Source: Kitasatospora sp. DSM 101779 (GTDB lineage: Bacteria; Actinomycetota; Actinomycetes; Streptomycetales; Streptomycetaceae). From it: DNA of 64,000 bases. The notes beneath the pieces were generated by a model, which had not been told where the DNA came from, ran no database searches, and was given only the letters and a program-made list of their open reading frames with translations. This document shows positions 1 through 9,091 of this stretch, piece after piece (within the stretch, counting starts at the first letter, position 1; each line of letters begins with the position of its first letter). Both the position numbers and the translations under genes were made by a program. Location of the stretch: assembly GCF_025655475.1 (NCBI RefSeq), contig NZ_JAHTIK010000001.1, forward strand, positions 919,980-983,979. Direction: 5' to 3'.

Positions 1-990
1 GGCCGGGGTGGGAGCCGCGCCGGCGGCCGGGGCGGCCGCAGGTGCGGCCGGGGCAGGTGCGGCGGCCGCCCGGCGCCGCAGGTAGAGGTTGTTGAGGACG
101 AGGGCGGACGCGGTGAACAGCGCGCCGACCACCTGCATGCCGGCCGGGATCACACCGGTCAGCGCGGAGATGGTGAAGGCGGTGATCGGGACGACGTCCA
201 TGAACAGCACGCCGTTGAGCGGGCCGAGGTTGCGGTTGCCGATGTTCCAGGCGAGGACGCCGCCGAAGCCGGCGATCAGGCTCATGTAGGCGAGCTCGGG
301 CAGGATCGTGACGACCGCGCCGCCGGTGGGCACCGCGACCGCGCCGGTGGCGAGCAGCACGGCGGTGATGACCACGGCGCTGCCGAGGCCCAGCACGGTG
401 GTGACGGTCGTGTACTTGATGGGCGACCAGCTCGGGAAGTAGGTCGCACCGGAGGTGTAGATCACCCAGCAGAGCGCGGCGAAGAGCAGCAGGGCGTCGG
501 CGCCGAAGTTCTGCGGGGTGTTGACGAGCGCGGCCAGGTCGCCCTTGGTGACGACGAGGATCACACCGACGAAGGACAGTCCGATGAAGGCGAAGGACCA
601 CTTGGGCGGCACGACCTTGCGCAGCACCCAGTTCACCAGGAAGCCCATCATCGGCATGGTGGCCATCATGATCGAGGCGATCAGCGCGCCCTGCTCGCCG
701 ATCAGGTCCTGGCCGAAGAAGACCAGGAACTGGAAGCCGGCGAAGCCGGCGGTGCCGAACAGCCAGGCCAGGCCGACCCGCTCGCCCTTGAGGCGCAGCC
801 CGGCGGCGCCCTCCCGGGCCCGCAGGACGAGCACGAAGATCAGGCCGGCGATCCCGTAGCGCAGGCAGGTGAAGGTGAAGGGGTCGATGTGCTTCAGCGT
901 CACGTCCATGAGGGGGAACATGGCCCCCCACGAGAGCGTGGCCGCGAGGCACAGCAGGACCCCTCGGGCGTACTTCTTCTGGTCGTTCAC
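1..990 (-). CDS. EamA/DMT-family transporter, 3' end outside window
   Basis: Integral membrane exporter of the drug/metabolite transporter superfamily. The reading frame starts at a GTG (residues MNDQKKYARG) and is open for 330 codons to the window edge, so the C-terminus is missing. About ten hydrophobic segments are visible, arranged as two EamA repeats, with typical stretches such as LIASIMMATMPMMGFLV and GFGGVLAWNIGNRNLGPLNG, followed by an Ala/Pro-rich tail. It is the third gene of a minus-strand operon, 52 bases after the adenylating enzyme, so it probably exports the product or a precursor of that pathway. The substrate cannot be read from sequence. Confidence 0.88.
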   Translation of the reverse strand, partial: MNDQKKYARGVLLCLAATLSWGAMFPLMDVTLKHIDPFTFTCLRYGIAGLIFVLVLRAREGAAGLRLKGERVGLAWLFGTAGFAGFQFLVFFGQDLIGEQGALIASIMMATMPMMGFLVNWVLRKVVPPKWSFAFIGLSFVGVILVVTKGDLAALVNTPQNFGADALLLFAALCWVIYTSGATYFPSWSPIKYTTVTTVLGLGSAVVITAVLLATGAVAVPTGGAVVTILPELAYMSLIAGFGGVLAWNIGNRNLGPLNGVLFMDVVPITAFTISALTGVIPAGMQVVGALFTASALVLNNLYLRRRAAAAPAPAAPAAAPAAGAAPTPA

Positions 991-1042
991 AGTTCTCCTG
1001 TCAGGGAGTCGGGGTGAGGTGGGGCGGCACGCAGGACGGCGG

Positions 1043-2656
1043 TCATGCCGTCGTCAGCTCCATGCGGTCGGCCTCCGAGGCCGCGTTCTCCTGCCCGATC
1101 AGGTCGAGGACGGTCGACAGCAGCTGCGCCGTGCGCACCTTGCCGGTCGGGCTGTACGGGATCTCGGGGACGGTCACGACGCGCGCGGGCAGCTGCGGTG
1201 CGCGGCGCAGGCACGCGGCGAGGACGGCACGGGAGCCGCTCGCCTCGCGCTCGGGGGAGATGGGGGCGAAGGCGGCGACCAGCGTCTGGCCCTCGTCGGG
1301 GAGGTCGACCTTGAGGACGGCGGTCTCCCGGACGCACGGGAGGCCGGTGAGCTCGTCCTCGAGGGCGAAGATGTTGACGTCCAGCGGATGCCGGCCGTCG
1401 GCCTTGGTGACACCGTCGTTGCGGGCGCTCAGCTCGATCCGGCCGCCCTCGTCCATGACGCCGCTGTCGCCGGTGAGCAGGTACTTCTGGGTGCGGCCGG
1501 CGTGCTCGATCATCAGGAAGTCGGGCTCGGCGGAGGCGTAGCTGTCCATCAGCTGGTAGCTGGCGATGGCGATCCGGCCGAGCCGGCCCTTCGGCAGCGG
1601 GCGGTGCTCCGGGTCGAGGACGAGGATGGTGCTGCCGGGCATCGGGCGGCCGGAGCGGGCCGGGGCGACGTGCAGCTCCTCGGGGCCGATCATGGTGTTG
1701 AGGCCGGTCTCGGTGGTGCCGTAGTACAGGTGCAGGACGGGGCCGAGGCGGTCCCAGGTCTGGTTGATGACCCAGCGATTGAGGTGGCGGCCGCCGGACA
1801 GCAGGAAGCGCAGCCGCGAGGTCCTGTGCAGGTGCTCGGAGGCCGGGTGCGAGACCAGCCGGTTGAGCACCGGGGGCACCATCAGGGTGGTGGAGACGCC
1901 CTCGGCGACGATCAGCTCGGCCATCTTCTCCGCGTCCTCGTACGGGCTGAGCACGACCGTGCCGCCGAGCGAGAGGAAGATCCGGGCCCAGCCGGGGCCG
2001 GAGGAGTGGTAGAGCGGGACGGTGACCATGTGGACGTCGTCCTCGTCGAAGGAGTACTGGTCCACCAGGTCGGAGAGCCGGCGCGCCTCGAACGAGGAGT
2101 TGCGGATGACCAGCTTCGGGATGCCGCTGGTGCCGGAGGTGAAGGAGAACGCGGTGAACGGCTGCTCGACCGGGGTGGTCGGGGCCGGCTCGTAGGCGGC
2201 GAGTGCCTGGAAGCAGACGGCGCCGGGCGAGGCCGGGCCGGTGTCGTAGTCGTCGTTCTCGGGGCCGGCGAGGTGGATGCTGAGCACGTCGCGCTCGCCC
2301 GGCCAGCCGGACCGCGCCAGCAGCGGGCGGCGCAGCGGGGTGCTGATGAGCACGGTCGGCTGCAGCTGCTCCAGGGCGCCGGCGGTGGCCTCGGGGGTGG
2401 TCGTGTAGTCGAGGCCTATGCAGGGCACGCCGAGGGTGGCGCAGGCGGCCATCACGACCACCAGCTCCCAGCTGTTGCAGGACATGAAGGCGGCGCGGGC
2501 GGGGCGCTCGGCGGGCAGGTGGTCGGCGAGGCCGGTGGCCACCCGGGCGACCTGCTCCGCGAGTTCGGCCCAGGTGAGCCGGAAGTCGCGGTCCACCACG
2601 GCCACGTGGTCGGGGCGCCGCGCGGCGTGCTTGCGGATGTCGTCCAGCTTGATCAT
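1043..2656 (-). CDS. ANL-superfamily adenylate-forming enzyme (AMP-binding ligase)
   Basis: Protein of 537 residues that should activate a carboxylate as its acyl-adenylate. The P-loop SFTSGTSGIPKLV lies at residues 171-183, YYGTTETGLN at 311-320, the TGD motif at 395-397 and the C-terminal catalytic lysine in SPTGKVR near K506. The hinge region reads NDGVTKADGRH where the family usually has DDxIKxxG. There is no carrier-protein or condensation domain. The ATG lies 3 bases after the stop of the PLP decarboxylase-like gene, whose end carries the GGAG ribosome site, so the two are translationally linked. Whether it makes a CoA thioester, an amide or a free adenylate is unknown. Confidence 0.88.
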   Translation of the reverse strand: MIKLDDIRKHAARRPDHVAVVDRDFRLTWAELAEQVARVATGLADHLPAERPARAAFMSCNSWELVVVMAACATLGVPCIGLDYTTTPEATAGALEQLQPTVLISTPLRRPLLARSGWPGERDVLSIHLAGPENDDYDTGPASPGAVCFQALAAYEPAPTTPVEQPFTAFSFTSGTSGIPKLVIRNSSFEARRLSDLVDQYSFDEDDVHMVTVPLYHSSGPGWARIFLSLGGTVVLSPYEDAEKMAELIVAEGVSTTLMVPPVLNRLVSHPASEHLHRTSRLRFLLSGGRHLNRWVINQTWDRLGPVLHLYYGTTETGLNTMIGPEELHVAPARSGRPMPGSTILVLDPEHRPLPKGRLGRIAIASYQLMDSYASAEPDFLMIEHAGRTQKYLLTGDSGVMDEGGRIELSARNDGVTKADGRHPLDVNIFALEDELTGLPCVRETAVLKVDLPDEGQTLVAAFAPISPEREASGSRAVLAACLRRAPQLPARVVTVPEIPYSPTGKVRTAQLLSTVLDLIGQENAASEADRMELTTA

Positions 2657-2659
2657 GCG

Positions 2660-4204
2660 TTACTCCGATGCTGCGGTGGTGGCGGACGCCGTCTCGGGGG
2701 CCCGGGCGGCGGCGGGTTGCGGCTGGTAGAGCGTGTAGATCTCGCTGCCGCTGGCGCGCAGCGCCCGGATCTCGGCGCGGGTCGCGTCGCAGAGCTTCTC
2801 GCCGGGCACGGTGATGGGGATGCCGGGCGGGTAGGCGATGATGAAGTGGTCGGCGCTGTCCTCGTGGAGGGCCGCGGATGTGGTGCGGTAGGTGCGCTGG
2901 ATGACCCGCAGTGCCTCCAGCAGGCGGAGCAGGGTGCCCTCGTCGACGCCGATGTGGACGTGGAAGAGGACGGCGCCGCCGCTCTCCCGGGCCACGTAGA
3001 GGGCGTACTCGTCGAAGAGGATGCGGCGGAAGTCGGCGGCGGTGATGCCGAGGGCGCGGATGTCGACCAGGACGCGGGTGGGGTCGTCGGAGACCAGCAT
3101 GGCCGGGTCGGTGAGGTGGCCCTCGGGGCCGAGGGTGCGGTAGGCGGAGAGCCGCGGGTCGGTGGCGATCTCGGTGCGCAGGGTGCGGGCGAGCATCAGC
3201 GACCGCTCCAGCAGCGCCTCGCCCTCGTGCTCGGCCTGCAGCCGGGCGAGGTCGAGGCTGGCCAGCACGGGGAAGCTGGGCGAGGTGGTGTGGTGCTGGA
3301 AGAGCGCCTGCGCGGTCCGCTCCTGCGCCTCCCGATCGCCCACGAGGTGCAGGTACGACCCCTGCCGCAGCGCGGACATCGACTTGTGCGCGGAGTGCGT
3401 GACGGCGACCGTCATCGGCAGTGACGGGTCGTCGGCCCGCAGCTGCTCGACGGCGGCGAGGGCGGTGAGCGGCCGCAGGTGCGGATGGAAGCGGTGGATG
3501 GCGCCCCACGCCTCGTCGACCAGGACGTTGACGGTCGGGTGGATCCGGGACATCTCGGCGAGCAGCGTCGGCAGGTCGTAGCGGACGCCGTCGTAGGAGA
3601 CGGCGGAGAGCACGACGGTGTCGTAGGGGCGGCCCTCCGCGGCGGCCTCGGCGAAGCTGTGCAGCAGCAGCGGCAGGTCGGCGAAGGTGCGCGGGCAGGT
3701 GTCGCAGCAGCGCCGCATGGGGGCGTAGTCGACGTCGACGGTGAGCGAGCCGAGGGCGAAGTGCACGGACTGGTGGCAGCTGCGGTCGGCGAGCACCCGG
3801 CCGCCGGGGCGGGTGAGGGCGGCGAGGGCGACCCGGTTGGCGGTCGAGGTGCCGGCGGAGAGGAAGAGCGTGGTGTCGGCGCCGAAGGTCCGGGCGGCCA
3901 GCCGCTGGGCCTCGCGCAGCGGGCCGTGCGGACGGAAGAACGAGTCGAGCATGGTGCCGCTGTAGGACACGTCGGCGGCCAGCTGCGCCTGCCCGAACAG
4001 GGCCTCGTACACGGCCTTGGTCCGGGAGTTGAGGATGGACCGGCCGTGCGAGAGGGGCAGGGCGTGGAAGGACGCGATGTCGCGTCTGGCGACGCGCAGG
4101 ACGGCATCGGCGAGCGGGGTGGCGCTCGGCTCCGGGGGGCCGAGCTCCGACGCGGCCTGCGGGACGGCTTCCGGCCCGAGGGCGGTGCTGCTGGCTGGGG
4201 TCAT
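2660..4204 (-). CDS. Orn/Lys/Arg decarboxylase-like PLP enzyme (fold type I)
   Basis: Protein of 514 residues from the ATG at 4204, which has GGAG upstream; an upstream in-frame start would add 34 residues of unlike composition. Family features are SAGTSTANR (115-123), a stacking His in CHQSVH (143-148), VLVDEAWGAIH with the PLP-pyridine Asp near 230, and the Schiff-base lysine K274 in THSAHKSMSALRQGS. The C-terminal part has IAYPPGIPITVPGEK, typical of the family's C-terminal domain. It should decarboxylate a basic amino acid or a related substrate. It lies first in an operon with an adenylating enzyme and an exporter, which suggests amine or amide biosynthesis rather than acid resistance. 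The exact substrate is inference. Confidence 0.85.
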   Translation of the reverse strand: MTPASSTALGPEAVPQAASELGPPEPSATPLADAVLRVARRDIASFHALPLSHGRSILNSRTKAVYEALFGQAQLAADVSYSGTMLDSFFRPHGPLREAQRLAARTFGADTTLFLSAGTSTANRVALAALTRPGGRVLADRSCHQSVHFALGSLTVDVDYAPMRRCCDTCPRTFADLPLLLHSFAEAAAEGRPYDTVVLSAVSYDGVRYDLPTLLAEMSRIHPTVNVLVDEAWGAIHRFHPHLRPLTALAAVEQLRADDPSLPMTVAVTHSAHKSMSALRQGSYLHLVGDREAQERTAQALFQHHTTSPSFPVLASLDLARLQAEHEGEALLERSLMLARTLRTEIATDPRLSAYRTLGPEGHLTDPAMLVSDDPTRVLVDIRALGITAADFRRILFDEYALYVARESGGAVLFHVHIGVDEGTLLRLLEALRVIQRTYRTTSAALHEDSADHFIIAYPPGIPITVPGEKLCDATRAEIRALRASGSEIYTLYQPQPAAARAPETASATTAASE

Positions 4205-4698
4205 GGGTGTGCACTCCAGAGGGGTATCGGAGCACCCGGGAGAGGGCGTGGGCTGAGTGCCTCGCCCTCCATGAAATAAAACCTTCGCGCCGGTATCAAA
4301 TCTCATCGGGAATTGTGATGGCTGCGCGAAGTTCCCACAAGGCGCGTCGGGCCGGCGCGCGGTGTACGGATGGGACGCCAGAGGCCGCCGAGGGCAGGCG
4401 TGGCGGATCCACGCGCCCCGGCCGCCGATTCACGCACTTCGTAACACCCAGACGCGCACAACCCGAGCCGGATCACGGCCATCGGCACCGCCCGGCACGG
4501 CTCGTTCCGGCACGGAGGAGTTGACGGAGCGGCAAAGGTTCGCACCGTAAGTACGATGATCTACCTAGAAGGCGAGGCGGGCGGCGTTCCGCTTCGAAGT
4601 TTCCGACCGTTCGGTCGGATTCTGCCGCGGGGAGCGGCCGTTGCCCGGCGGCACCGGCGGCGACCTCTTGGGGCAGGTCCTGCGGCACGTCCCACGAC
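4205..4698. other. Intergenic region with presumed promoter of the decarboxylase operon
   Basis: No convincing gene is seen. The part next to the decarboxylase start is unusually AT-rich for this genome (around 4268-4320). On the minus strand it holds TTGATA followed 17 bases later by TTTCAT, a tolerable sigma-70-type pair. The rest is GC-rich with no clear repeat, RNA fold or tRNA. Confidence 0.4.
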
Positions 4699-5082
4699 AT
4701 GGACGAGTACGGGCACACCACGGTCGTGGCCGACCTGCCCGACGTCCCCATGGCCCGGTTCGCCGGCCGGCGGCTCCTCACGGCCCGATCGGTCCGCCGC
4801 CCGTACGAGCACCTCGGCTTCGACCTCCGCCCCGCCCTCCACTTCGGGTCCGGAAGCATCCGCGTCCTCACCCCCGCGGACCAACTCGTTCTGACCGGCG
4901 GGCCGATCCCGGGTGAGTCCGCCCGCGCCCCCGCACGCACGGACGGACCGAATCCCGGCTCCGGGCGGGCCGCGGTGCTCAGGGCAGGAGGACGGCCTTC
5001 CCGTGGTTGCGGTGGGCCTCCAGGTCGGCGTGGGCGCGGGCCGCCTCGGCCAGCGGGTAGGTCCGCCAGATCGGGACGGTGA
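4699..5082 (+). pseudogene. Possible small gene or gene remnant, function unknown
   Basis: An ATG-started frame whose first about 75 codons have GC in nearly every third position (residues beginning MDEYGHTTVVADLPDVP), as real genes here do. The pattern fades after about residue 78, and the last 100 bases overlap the 3' end of the convergent oxidoreductase gene. No family is recognised. It could be a short true protein, or the surviving 5' part of a gene truncated by the insertion of its neighbour. Confidence 0.3.
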
Positions 5083-5884
5083 GCTTCCCCTGGGCGGCCA
5101 GGTGGGCCAGCTCGGGCACGGACTCCTCGCCCTGGCCGGAGGTGCCCGCACTGAAGCGCACGCCGTGCTGCGCGGCGGCCATGTCGGCGATCGTGAGGAC
5201 GTGGTCGGCGTCGCCGACCATCGCCACCGAGTCGGCGAGCACGCCGGCACCGGAGGCGTCGAGGACGGCGTCGACCCCCTGCGGGGCCGCGGCCCTCACC
5301 CGCTCCACCCAACCGTCGCCGTAGCGGACGGCGGTCGCGCCCAGGGCGGTGACGCGTGCGATGTCGTGCTCGCCGGCCGTGCCCACCACGGTGATGCCGC
5401 GGGCGGCGGCCAGCTGCGCCGCGATGATCCCGACGCTGCCGCCGGCGCCGTGGACCAGCAGGGTCTGCCCCTCCCGGACCCCGAGCTCCTCGAGCACCCG
5501 GTGCGCCGTCCGGCCGACCGTCACCAGCGAGGCGGCGGCCTCCCAGGACAGTGCGGGGGGCTTGGCCACCGGCCGGTCCAGCAGGGCGTACTCGGCGTAG
5601 CTGCCGCCGGCCGTGGAGCCGAGGACCTCGTCCCCCACCGCCGCGCCGGCGTTCTCGCCGACCGCGTCGACGACGCCGGCCGCGTCCAGTCCGGGCACCA
5701 CGGGAAAGGCGGCGGGGGCGACGGCGGCCATCAGACCGGACCGGACCTTCAGGTCGAACGGGTTCACCGAGGCGGCCCGCACCCGGATCCGGACCTGGCC
5801 CGGTCCGGGCTCCGGCGGGTCGACCTCCGACAGCCGCAGCACCTCTGGTGCACCGTACTCGGAGAAGGTGATCGCTTGGGACAT
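4979..5884 (-). CDS. NADPH:quinone oxidoreductase-like medium-chain dehydrogenase
   Basis: Protein of 301 residues beginning MSQAITFSEYGAPEVL. The N-terminal GroES-like domain is followed by a Rossmann fold with the nucleotide motif VHGAGGSVGIIAAQLA. Zinc-ligand cysteines are absent, so it belongs to the zinc-free quinone-reductase branch of the MDR superfamily. It likely reduces quinones or enones with NADPH. The ATG at 5884 is preferred because upstream in-frame codons have non-coding composition. It faces away from the VOC gene, with about 160 bases between the two starts. Confidence 0.88.
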   Translation of the reverse strand: MSQAITFSEYGAPEVLRLSEVDPPEPGPGQVRIRVRAASVNPFDLKVRSGLMAAVAPAAFPVVPGLDAAGVVDAVGENAGAAVGDEVLGSTAGGSYAEYALLDRPVAKPPALSWEAAASLVTVGRTAHRVLEELGVREGQTLLVHGAGGSVGIIAAQLAAARGITVVGTAGEHDIARVTALGATAVRYGDGWVERVRAAAPQGVDAVLDASGAGVLADSVAMVGDADHVLTIADMAAAQHGVRFSAGTSGQGEESVPELAHLAAQGKLTVPIWRTYPLAEAARAHADLEAHRNHGKAVLLP

Positions 5885-6045
5885 CGGGAACTCCCGGGGA
5901 GAGGGGTGGACGGGACCGCAGGCGCCCCGACCCACTCTGCGGCGCCCCGAGTGGAACCGCCGCTCGGGAGCCGGTCCGCGCCGGACGCGCGAAGAACACA
6001 CGCGGCCCCTGGTGTCGGGCGCGGAGACCGGGAAGACTCGCCCCC

Positions 6046-6429
6046 ATGGTCTCGGTGGTGCAGAACGTGGCGATCGACTGTGCGGATGCCTACGGGCTGG
6101 CGCGGTTCTGGAGCAGGGTGACCGGCTGCCCGCTGGATCCGCAGGACGGGCCGGGTGATCCGGAAGTCCGGGTAATGCTGGCGGAGGGCCCGGTCCTGTA
6201 CTTCAACCAGGTGCCCGAGGCCAGGACGGTCAAGAACCGGATCCATCTGTGCCTGCGCCCGGAGACCTCACGCGAACAGGAGGTGGACCGACTGCTGGGC
6301 CTCGGCGCCACCCTGGTCACCGATCGACGGAATCCCGACGGCTCCGGCTGGGCGGTCCTCGCCGATCCCGAGGGCAACGAGTTCTGCGTCCTGCGCAGCG
6401 AGTCCGACCGGGCCGCCGTGCCCTCCTGA
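6046..6429 (+). CDS. VOC (glyoxalase/dioxygenase-like) family protein
   Basis: Protein of 127 residues in the compact actinobacterial VOC form. It starts VQNVAIDCADAYGLARFWS and ends with GWAVLADPEGNEFCVL, the usual beta-alpha-beta-beta-beta signature with a terminal acidic metal-ligand region. A GGGAAG ribosome site precedes the ATG. Such proteins carry out isomerisation, bleomycin-type binding or ring cleavage, and the specific role cannot be told here. It is divergent from the oxidoreductase gene. Confidence 0.85.
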   Translation: MVSVVQNVAIDCADAYGLARFWSRVTGCPLDPQDGPGDPEVRVMLAEGPVLYFNQVPEARTVKNRIHLCLRPETSREQEVDRLLGLGATLVTDRRNPDGSGWAVLADPEGNEFCVLRSESDRAAVPS

Positions 6430-6449
6430 CGCCGCCGAGGCCGTCCCGC

Positions 6450-6482
6450 GGACACGGATACGGACACGGATACGGACACTAC
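6450..6482. repeat. Short 12-bp tandem repeat between convergent genes
   Basis: The unit GGACACGGATAC occurs twice in direct succession with a third partial copy, then degenerates into GGACGCAGACAC-like sequence. It fills part of the gap between the VOC gene and the end of the LRR gene. No function is evident. Confidence 0.7.
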
Positions 6483-6538
6483 GGACGCAGACACAGATGC
6501 AGACGCGCGCACGGGCGCGGGCGCAACCGCGGACACCG

Positions 6539-7507
6539 TCAGAACAGGACGGCGCAGCCGCGGTCGCGGAGGGCCGGCAGCCAGTCCGGCAGGATCTCCG
6601 GCTTCGTCCAGCGCAGGTCGAGCTTCTCCAGGGCGGGCAGGTCGGCGATCGCGGCGGGCAGCTCGGTGATCCGGGTGGCCCGCAGATCGAGGTGCCGCAG
6701 CCGGGTGAGCCCGGCCACGGACTCCGGCAGCCTCCGCAGCGGGTTGTTCCGCAGGTCGAGGACGCGGAGTTCCGCCAACCCGCCGATGCCGGCCGGCAGT
6801 TCGGTGAGCCGGTTGTCGGCGAGGTGCAGCTCGCGCAGCGCGTGCAGTCGGCCGATGCTGTCCGGCAGCGCCGCCAACCGGTTGCGGTAGAGGCGCAGTT
6901 CGCGCAGGCTCGCCAGCCCGCCGATGGCGGCGGGCAGCTCGGTGAGCCGGTTGTCGGTGAGGTTGAGGTAGCCGAGCCGGTCGAGGCGGCCGAGGCTCTC
7001 GGGGACGGCGGTGAACCCGTTGTCGCTGAGGTAGAGGAAGTCGGTGAGTCCGGTCAGTTCGCCGATGGCCGCGGGGATGTGGTCGAGGCGGTTGTGCCCG
7101 AGGTCGAGCATCCGCAGCCGGCCGAACGCCCCGATGCCGTCGGGCACTCCGGTGAGCCGGTTCTCGGCGAGGTTCAGCGAGTGCAGGCCGGTCAGCCGCC
7201 AGAGGGTGTCCGGCACGTCGGAGAGGCCGTTGCCGCCGAGGCTCAGGTGGCGCAGGGCCGGCGCGTCGCCGAGTTCGGGCGGTACGGCGCCGATCCGGTT
7301 GCCGTACAGCAGCAGGGTGTGCAGGGCGGGCAGCGCGGCGACCGCCGACGGCAGGTCGACGAGCCGGTTGCCGTCCAGGTCGATCAGCCGCAGCCCGGGG
7401 TACGAGGCGATGTCGGCGGGCCAGCGGGTGAGATCGGCGTGCGGTGCGCGCAGGGCGGTGGGGGTGCCGTCCGCGTCACGGCGGAGGGCACCGGCCGGGA
7501 GGGTCAC
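6539..7507 (-). CDS. Leucine-rich-repeat protein
   Basis: Protein of 322 residues from the GTG at 7507, preceded by GAAAGG. It is almost entirely leucine-rich repeats of about 23 residues of the LxxLxLxxNxLxxLPxxI type (for example RLGYLNLTDNRLTELPAAI), about eleven in all, forming a curved protein-binding solenoid. No signal peptide or membrane segment is seen, so it is probably cytosolic. It begins 41 bases after the stop of the membrane-protein gene and is the last gene of the protease/NTPase operon. It may be the recognition or scaffold part of that system; this is inference from gene order. Confidence 0.85.
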   Translation of the reverse strand: MTLPAGALRRDADGTPTALRAPHADLTRWPADIASYPGLRLIDLDGNRLVDLPSAVAALPALHTLLLYGNRIGAVPPELGDAPALRHLSLGGNGLSDVPDTLWRLTGLHSLNLAENRLTGVPDGIGAFGRLRMLDLGHNRLDHIPAAIGELTGLTDFLYLSDNGFTAVPESLGRLDRLGYLNLTDNRLTELPAAIGGLASLRELRLYRNRLAALPDSIGRLHALRELHLADNRLTELPAGIGGLAELRVLDLRNNPLRRLPESVAGLTRLRHLDLRATRITELPAAIADLPALEKLDLRWTKPEILPDWLPALRDRGCAVLF

Positions 7508-7548
7508 GGGAGCCGCCTTTCGGATCCGGGTGCGGTCGGACGCGTTGC

Positions 7549-9033
7549 TCAACTGCGGTTCAGCGATCGGGTCACGCCGGCCAGGGTGGCGGTGGTGAGC
7601 AGCCAGCCGGCGGCGATGAGGGCGTAGCCGAGCCACTGGTGCAGGCCCGTCCAGTACCAGGCGGTGCGCTGGCCGAAGCCGCCGATGGGTATCAGCAGGT
7701 CGATGGTGTAGATCAGCGCGTTGAACGGCGCCCCCTGCCCGGCCTGGACGGGGGTGGGCGCGCCGTGGCTGAACGCCGCGGTGCCGGCGGCGATCAGCGC
7801 GGCCAGCCAGACCGCGGCCTGCCAGGGGCGGTAGCCGTAGCCGACGGTCGCATCGAGCAGGCGTCCCCAGGCCCGGCCGAGCACCCCGAGGGTGCGTCGG
7901 CGGCGGCGCTGCTTGGCCAGCAGCACCCGGCGGGCGTCGTCGTCGTGGCCGATCCGCCGGTACCAGGCGGCGAGTTGCTCGTACGGCTGCGGGGTGTAGC
8001 CGGGGATGCGCTCCAGCCAGGCGAGGCGGTCGGCGAGGCCGGTGGCGCCCTGCAGAGAGGTGTAGCCGAGTCCGTCGAGACGCGTGTCGGCGCTGCGCGC
8101 AGCGGAGTTGTCGTACAGGACGGCGACCTGGGCGGCGCTCAGGTCGACCGCGCCCTCGGGCGTGGCGGCGGGGGTGAGGTGGAGATCGCCCGCGCTCAGG
8201 CGGGCGGCGTCCAGGGCGGTGCTGCCGTCGCCGTGCAGATGGGCGCCGTCCAGCGAGAGGCGGCTGCGGACGGTCGCTCCTGGGAGCCTCAGTACGCCGC
8301 GGGCGGTGAACCCGTCGGTGAGGATCATGGTGGAGGCGGTGAGGTCGTCACCGGAGAACGCCTCGCCACCCGGGTTGTCGAGCTGCGCGCCCTCCATGAA
8401 CAGCCCGCCCCCGAAGGTGGCCCCGACCAGGCGCAGCCCGCCGCGAGAGCGGAATCCCTTCCGGGCGAAGCAGCCGCCCTCCATGACCAGTCCGCCGGCC
8501 CAGAGCGACCAGGCCGGCGGGGGACGCTCCCCCGGCGCATCGGGCGCCAGCAGCTCGGACGCGGTCAACCGGACTCCGCTGAGCCGGAGTTCACCGGTGA
8601 TGTGGGCGCGGGTGAGGGTGAGCCGGCCCTCGATGACCGAGTCCTCGAAGAACAGGTTGCCGTCGACCCGTAGCAGCCAGCCGTCCAGGCCCGGCAGGCG
8701 GCAGCCGAGGAAGGACGTCGAGCGCATGGTCGCCCCGCGCAGCAGCACCCGCTGCTCGAAGGTGCAGTCCCGCAGCTGCACCGGCAGCTCGACGGCGGCC
8801 CCGGTGAGGTCCAGCTGTCCGGTGACGGTGGCTCCGACGAGCCGCAGCCCACCGACCCGCCCCCGGACGGCGGCCGGTCCCCCGCCCAGCAGCAGCGCAG
8901 CCACCACCTCGGCCCGGACGGCCGTGTCCGCCGCGCCCCGCAGGTCCAGTTCCTCCCCGCGCGGGAACGCCTCCCACAGTCGCCGCTCCGCCTCGCCCAG
9001 CTCCTCGTACGCCGGCACCCGCCACTCCCCCAC
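7549..9033 (-). CDS. Membrane protein with repetitive beta-solenoid-like N-terminus
   Basis: Protein of 494 residues. The first about 330 residues are repeated strands of the kind LRLVGATVTGQLDLTGA and GRLTLTRAHITGELRLSG, resembling pentapeptide-type right-handed beta-helices. The C-terminus has hydrophobic segments WQAAVWLAALIAAGTAAF and WLGYALIAAGWLLTTATLAG, separated by FNALIYTIDLLIPI, a short hydrophobic stretch. Streptomyces homologues are often called membrane-associated oxidoreductase, but I see no nucleotide-binding motif supporting that name. It follows the trypsin/NTPase gene by 58 bases. A membrane-acting effector or anchor for that operon is plausible. Confidence 0.75.
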   Translation of the reverse strand: MGEWRVPAYEELGEAERRLWEAFPRGEELDLRGAADTAVRAEVVAALLLGGGPAAVRGRVGGLRLVGATVTGQLDLTGAAVELPVQLRDCTFEQRVLLRGATMRSTSFLGCRLPGLDGWLLRVDGNLFFEDSVIEGRLTLTRAHITGELRLSGVRLTASELLAPDAPGERPPPAWSLWAGGLVMEGGCFARKGFRSRGGLRLVGATFGGGLFMEGAQLDNPGGEAFSGDDLTASTMILTDGFTARGVLRLPGATVRSRLSLDGAHLHGDGSTALDAARLSAGDLHLTPAATPEGAVDLSAAQVAVLYDNSAARSADTRLDGLGYTSLQGATGLADRLAWLERIPGYTPQPYEQLAAWYRRIGHDDDARRVLLAKQRRRRRTLGVLGRAWGRLLDATVGYGYRPWQAAVWLAALIAAGTAAFSHGAPTPVQAGQGAPFNALIYTIDLLIPIGGFGQRTAWYWTGLHQWLGYALIAAGWLLTTATLAGVTRSLNRS

Positions 9034-9091
9034 CCGATTGACACCGGGTCAGGAGCGTAGTGGACGGCGGGCGCGGCACCGGGGGCGAGGT

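Noticed and set aside
869..3424. Long plus-strand open frame over the decarboxylase and ligase genes
   Set aside because: It is the antisense of two genes with clear PLP and ANL motifs. The translation is Gly/Arg/Val-rich without domains, an artefact of GC-rich codons.
7549..9033. Oxidoreductase function for the beta-solenoid membrane protein
   Set aside because: No nucleotide, flavin or metal-binding motif supports the usual database label.
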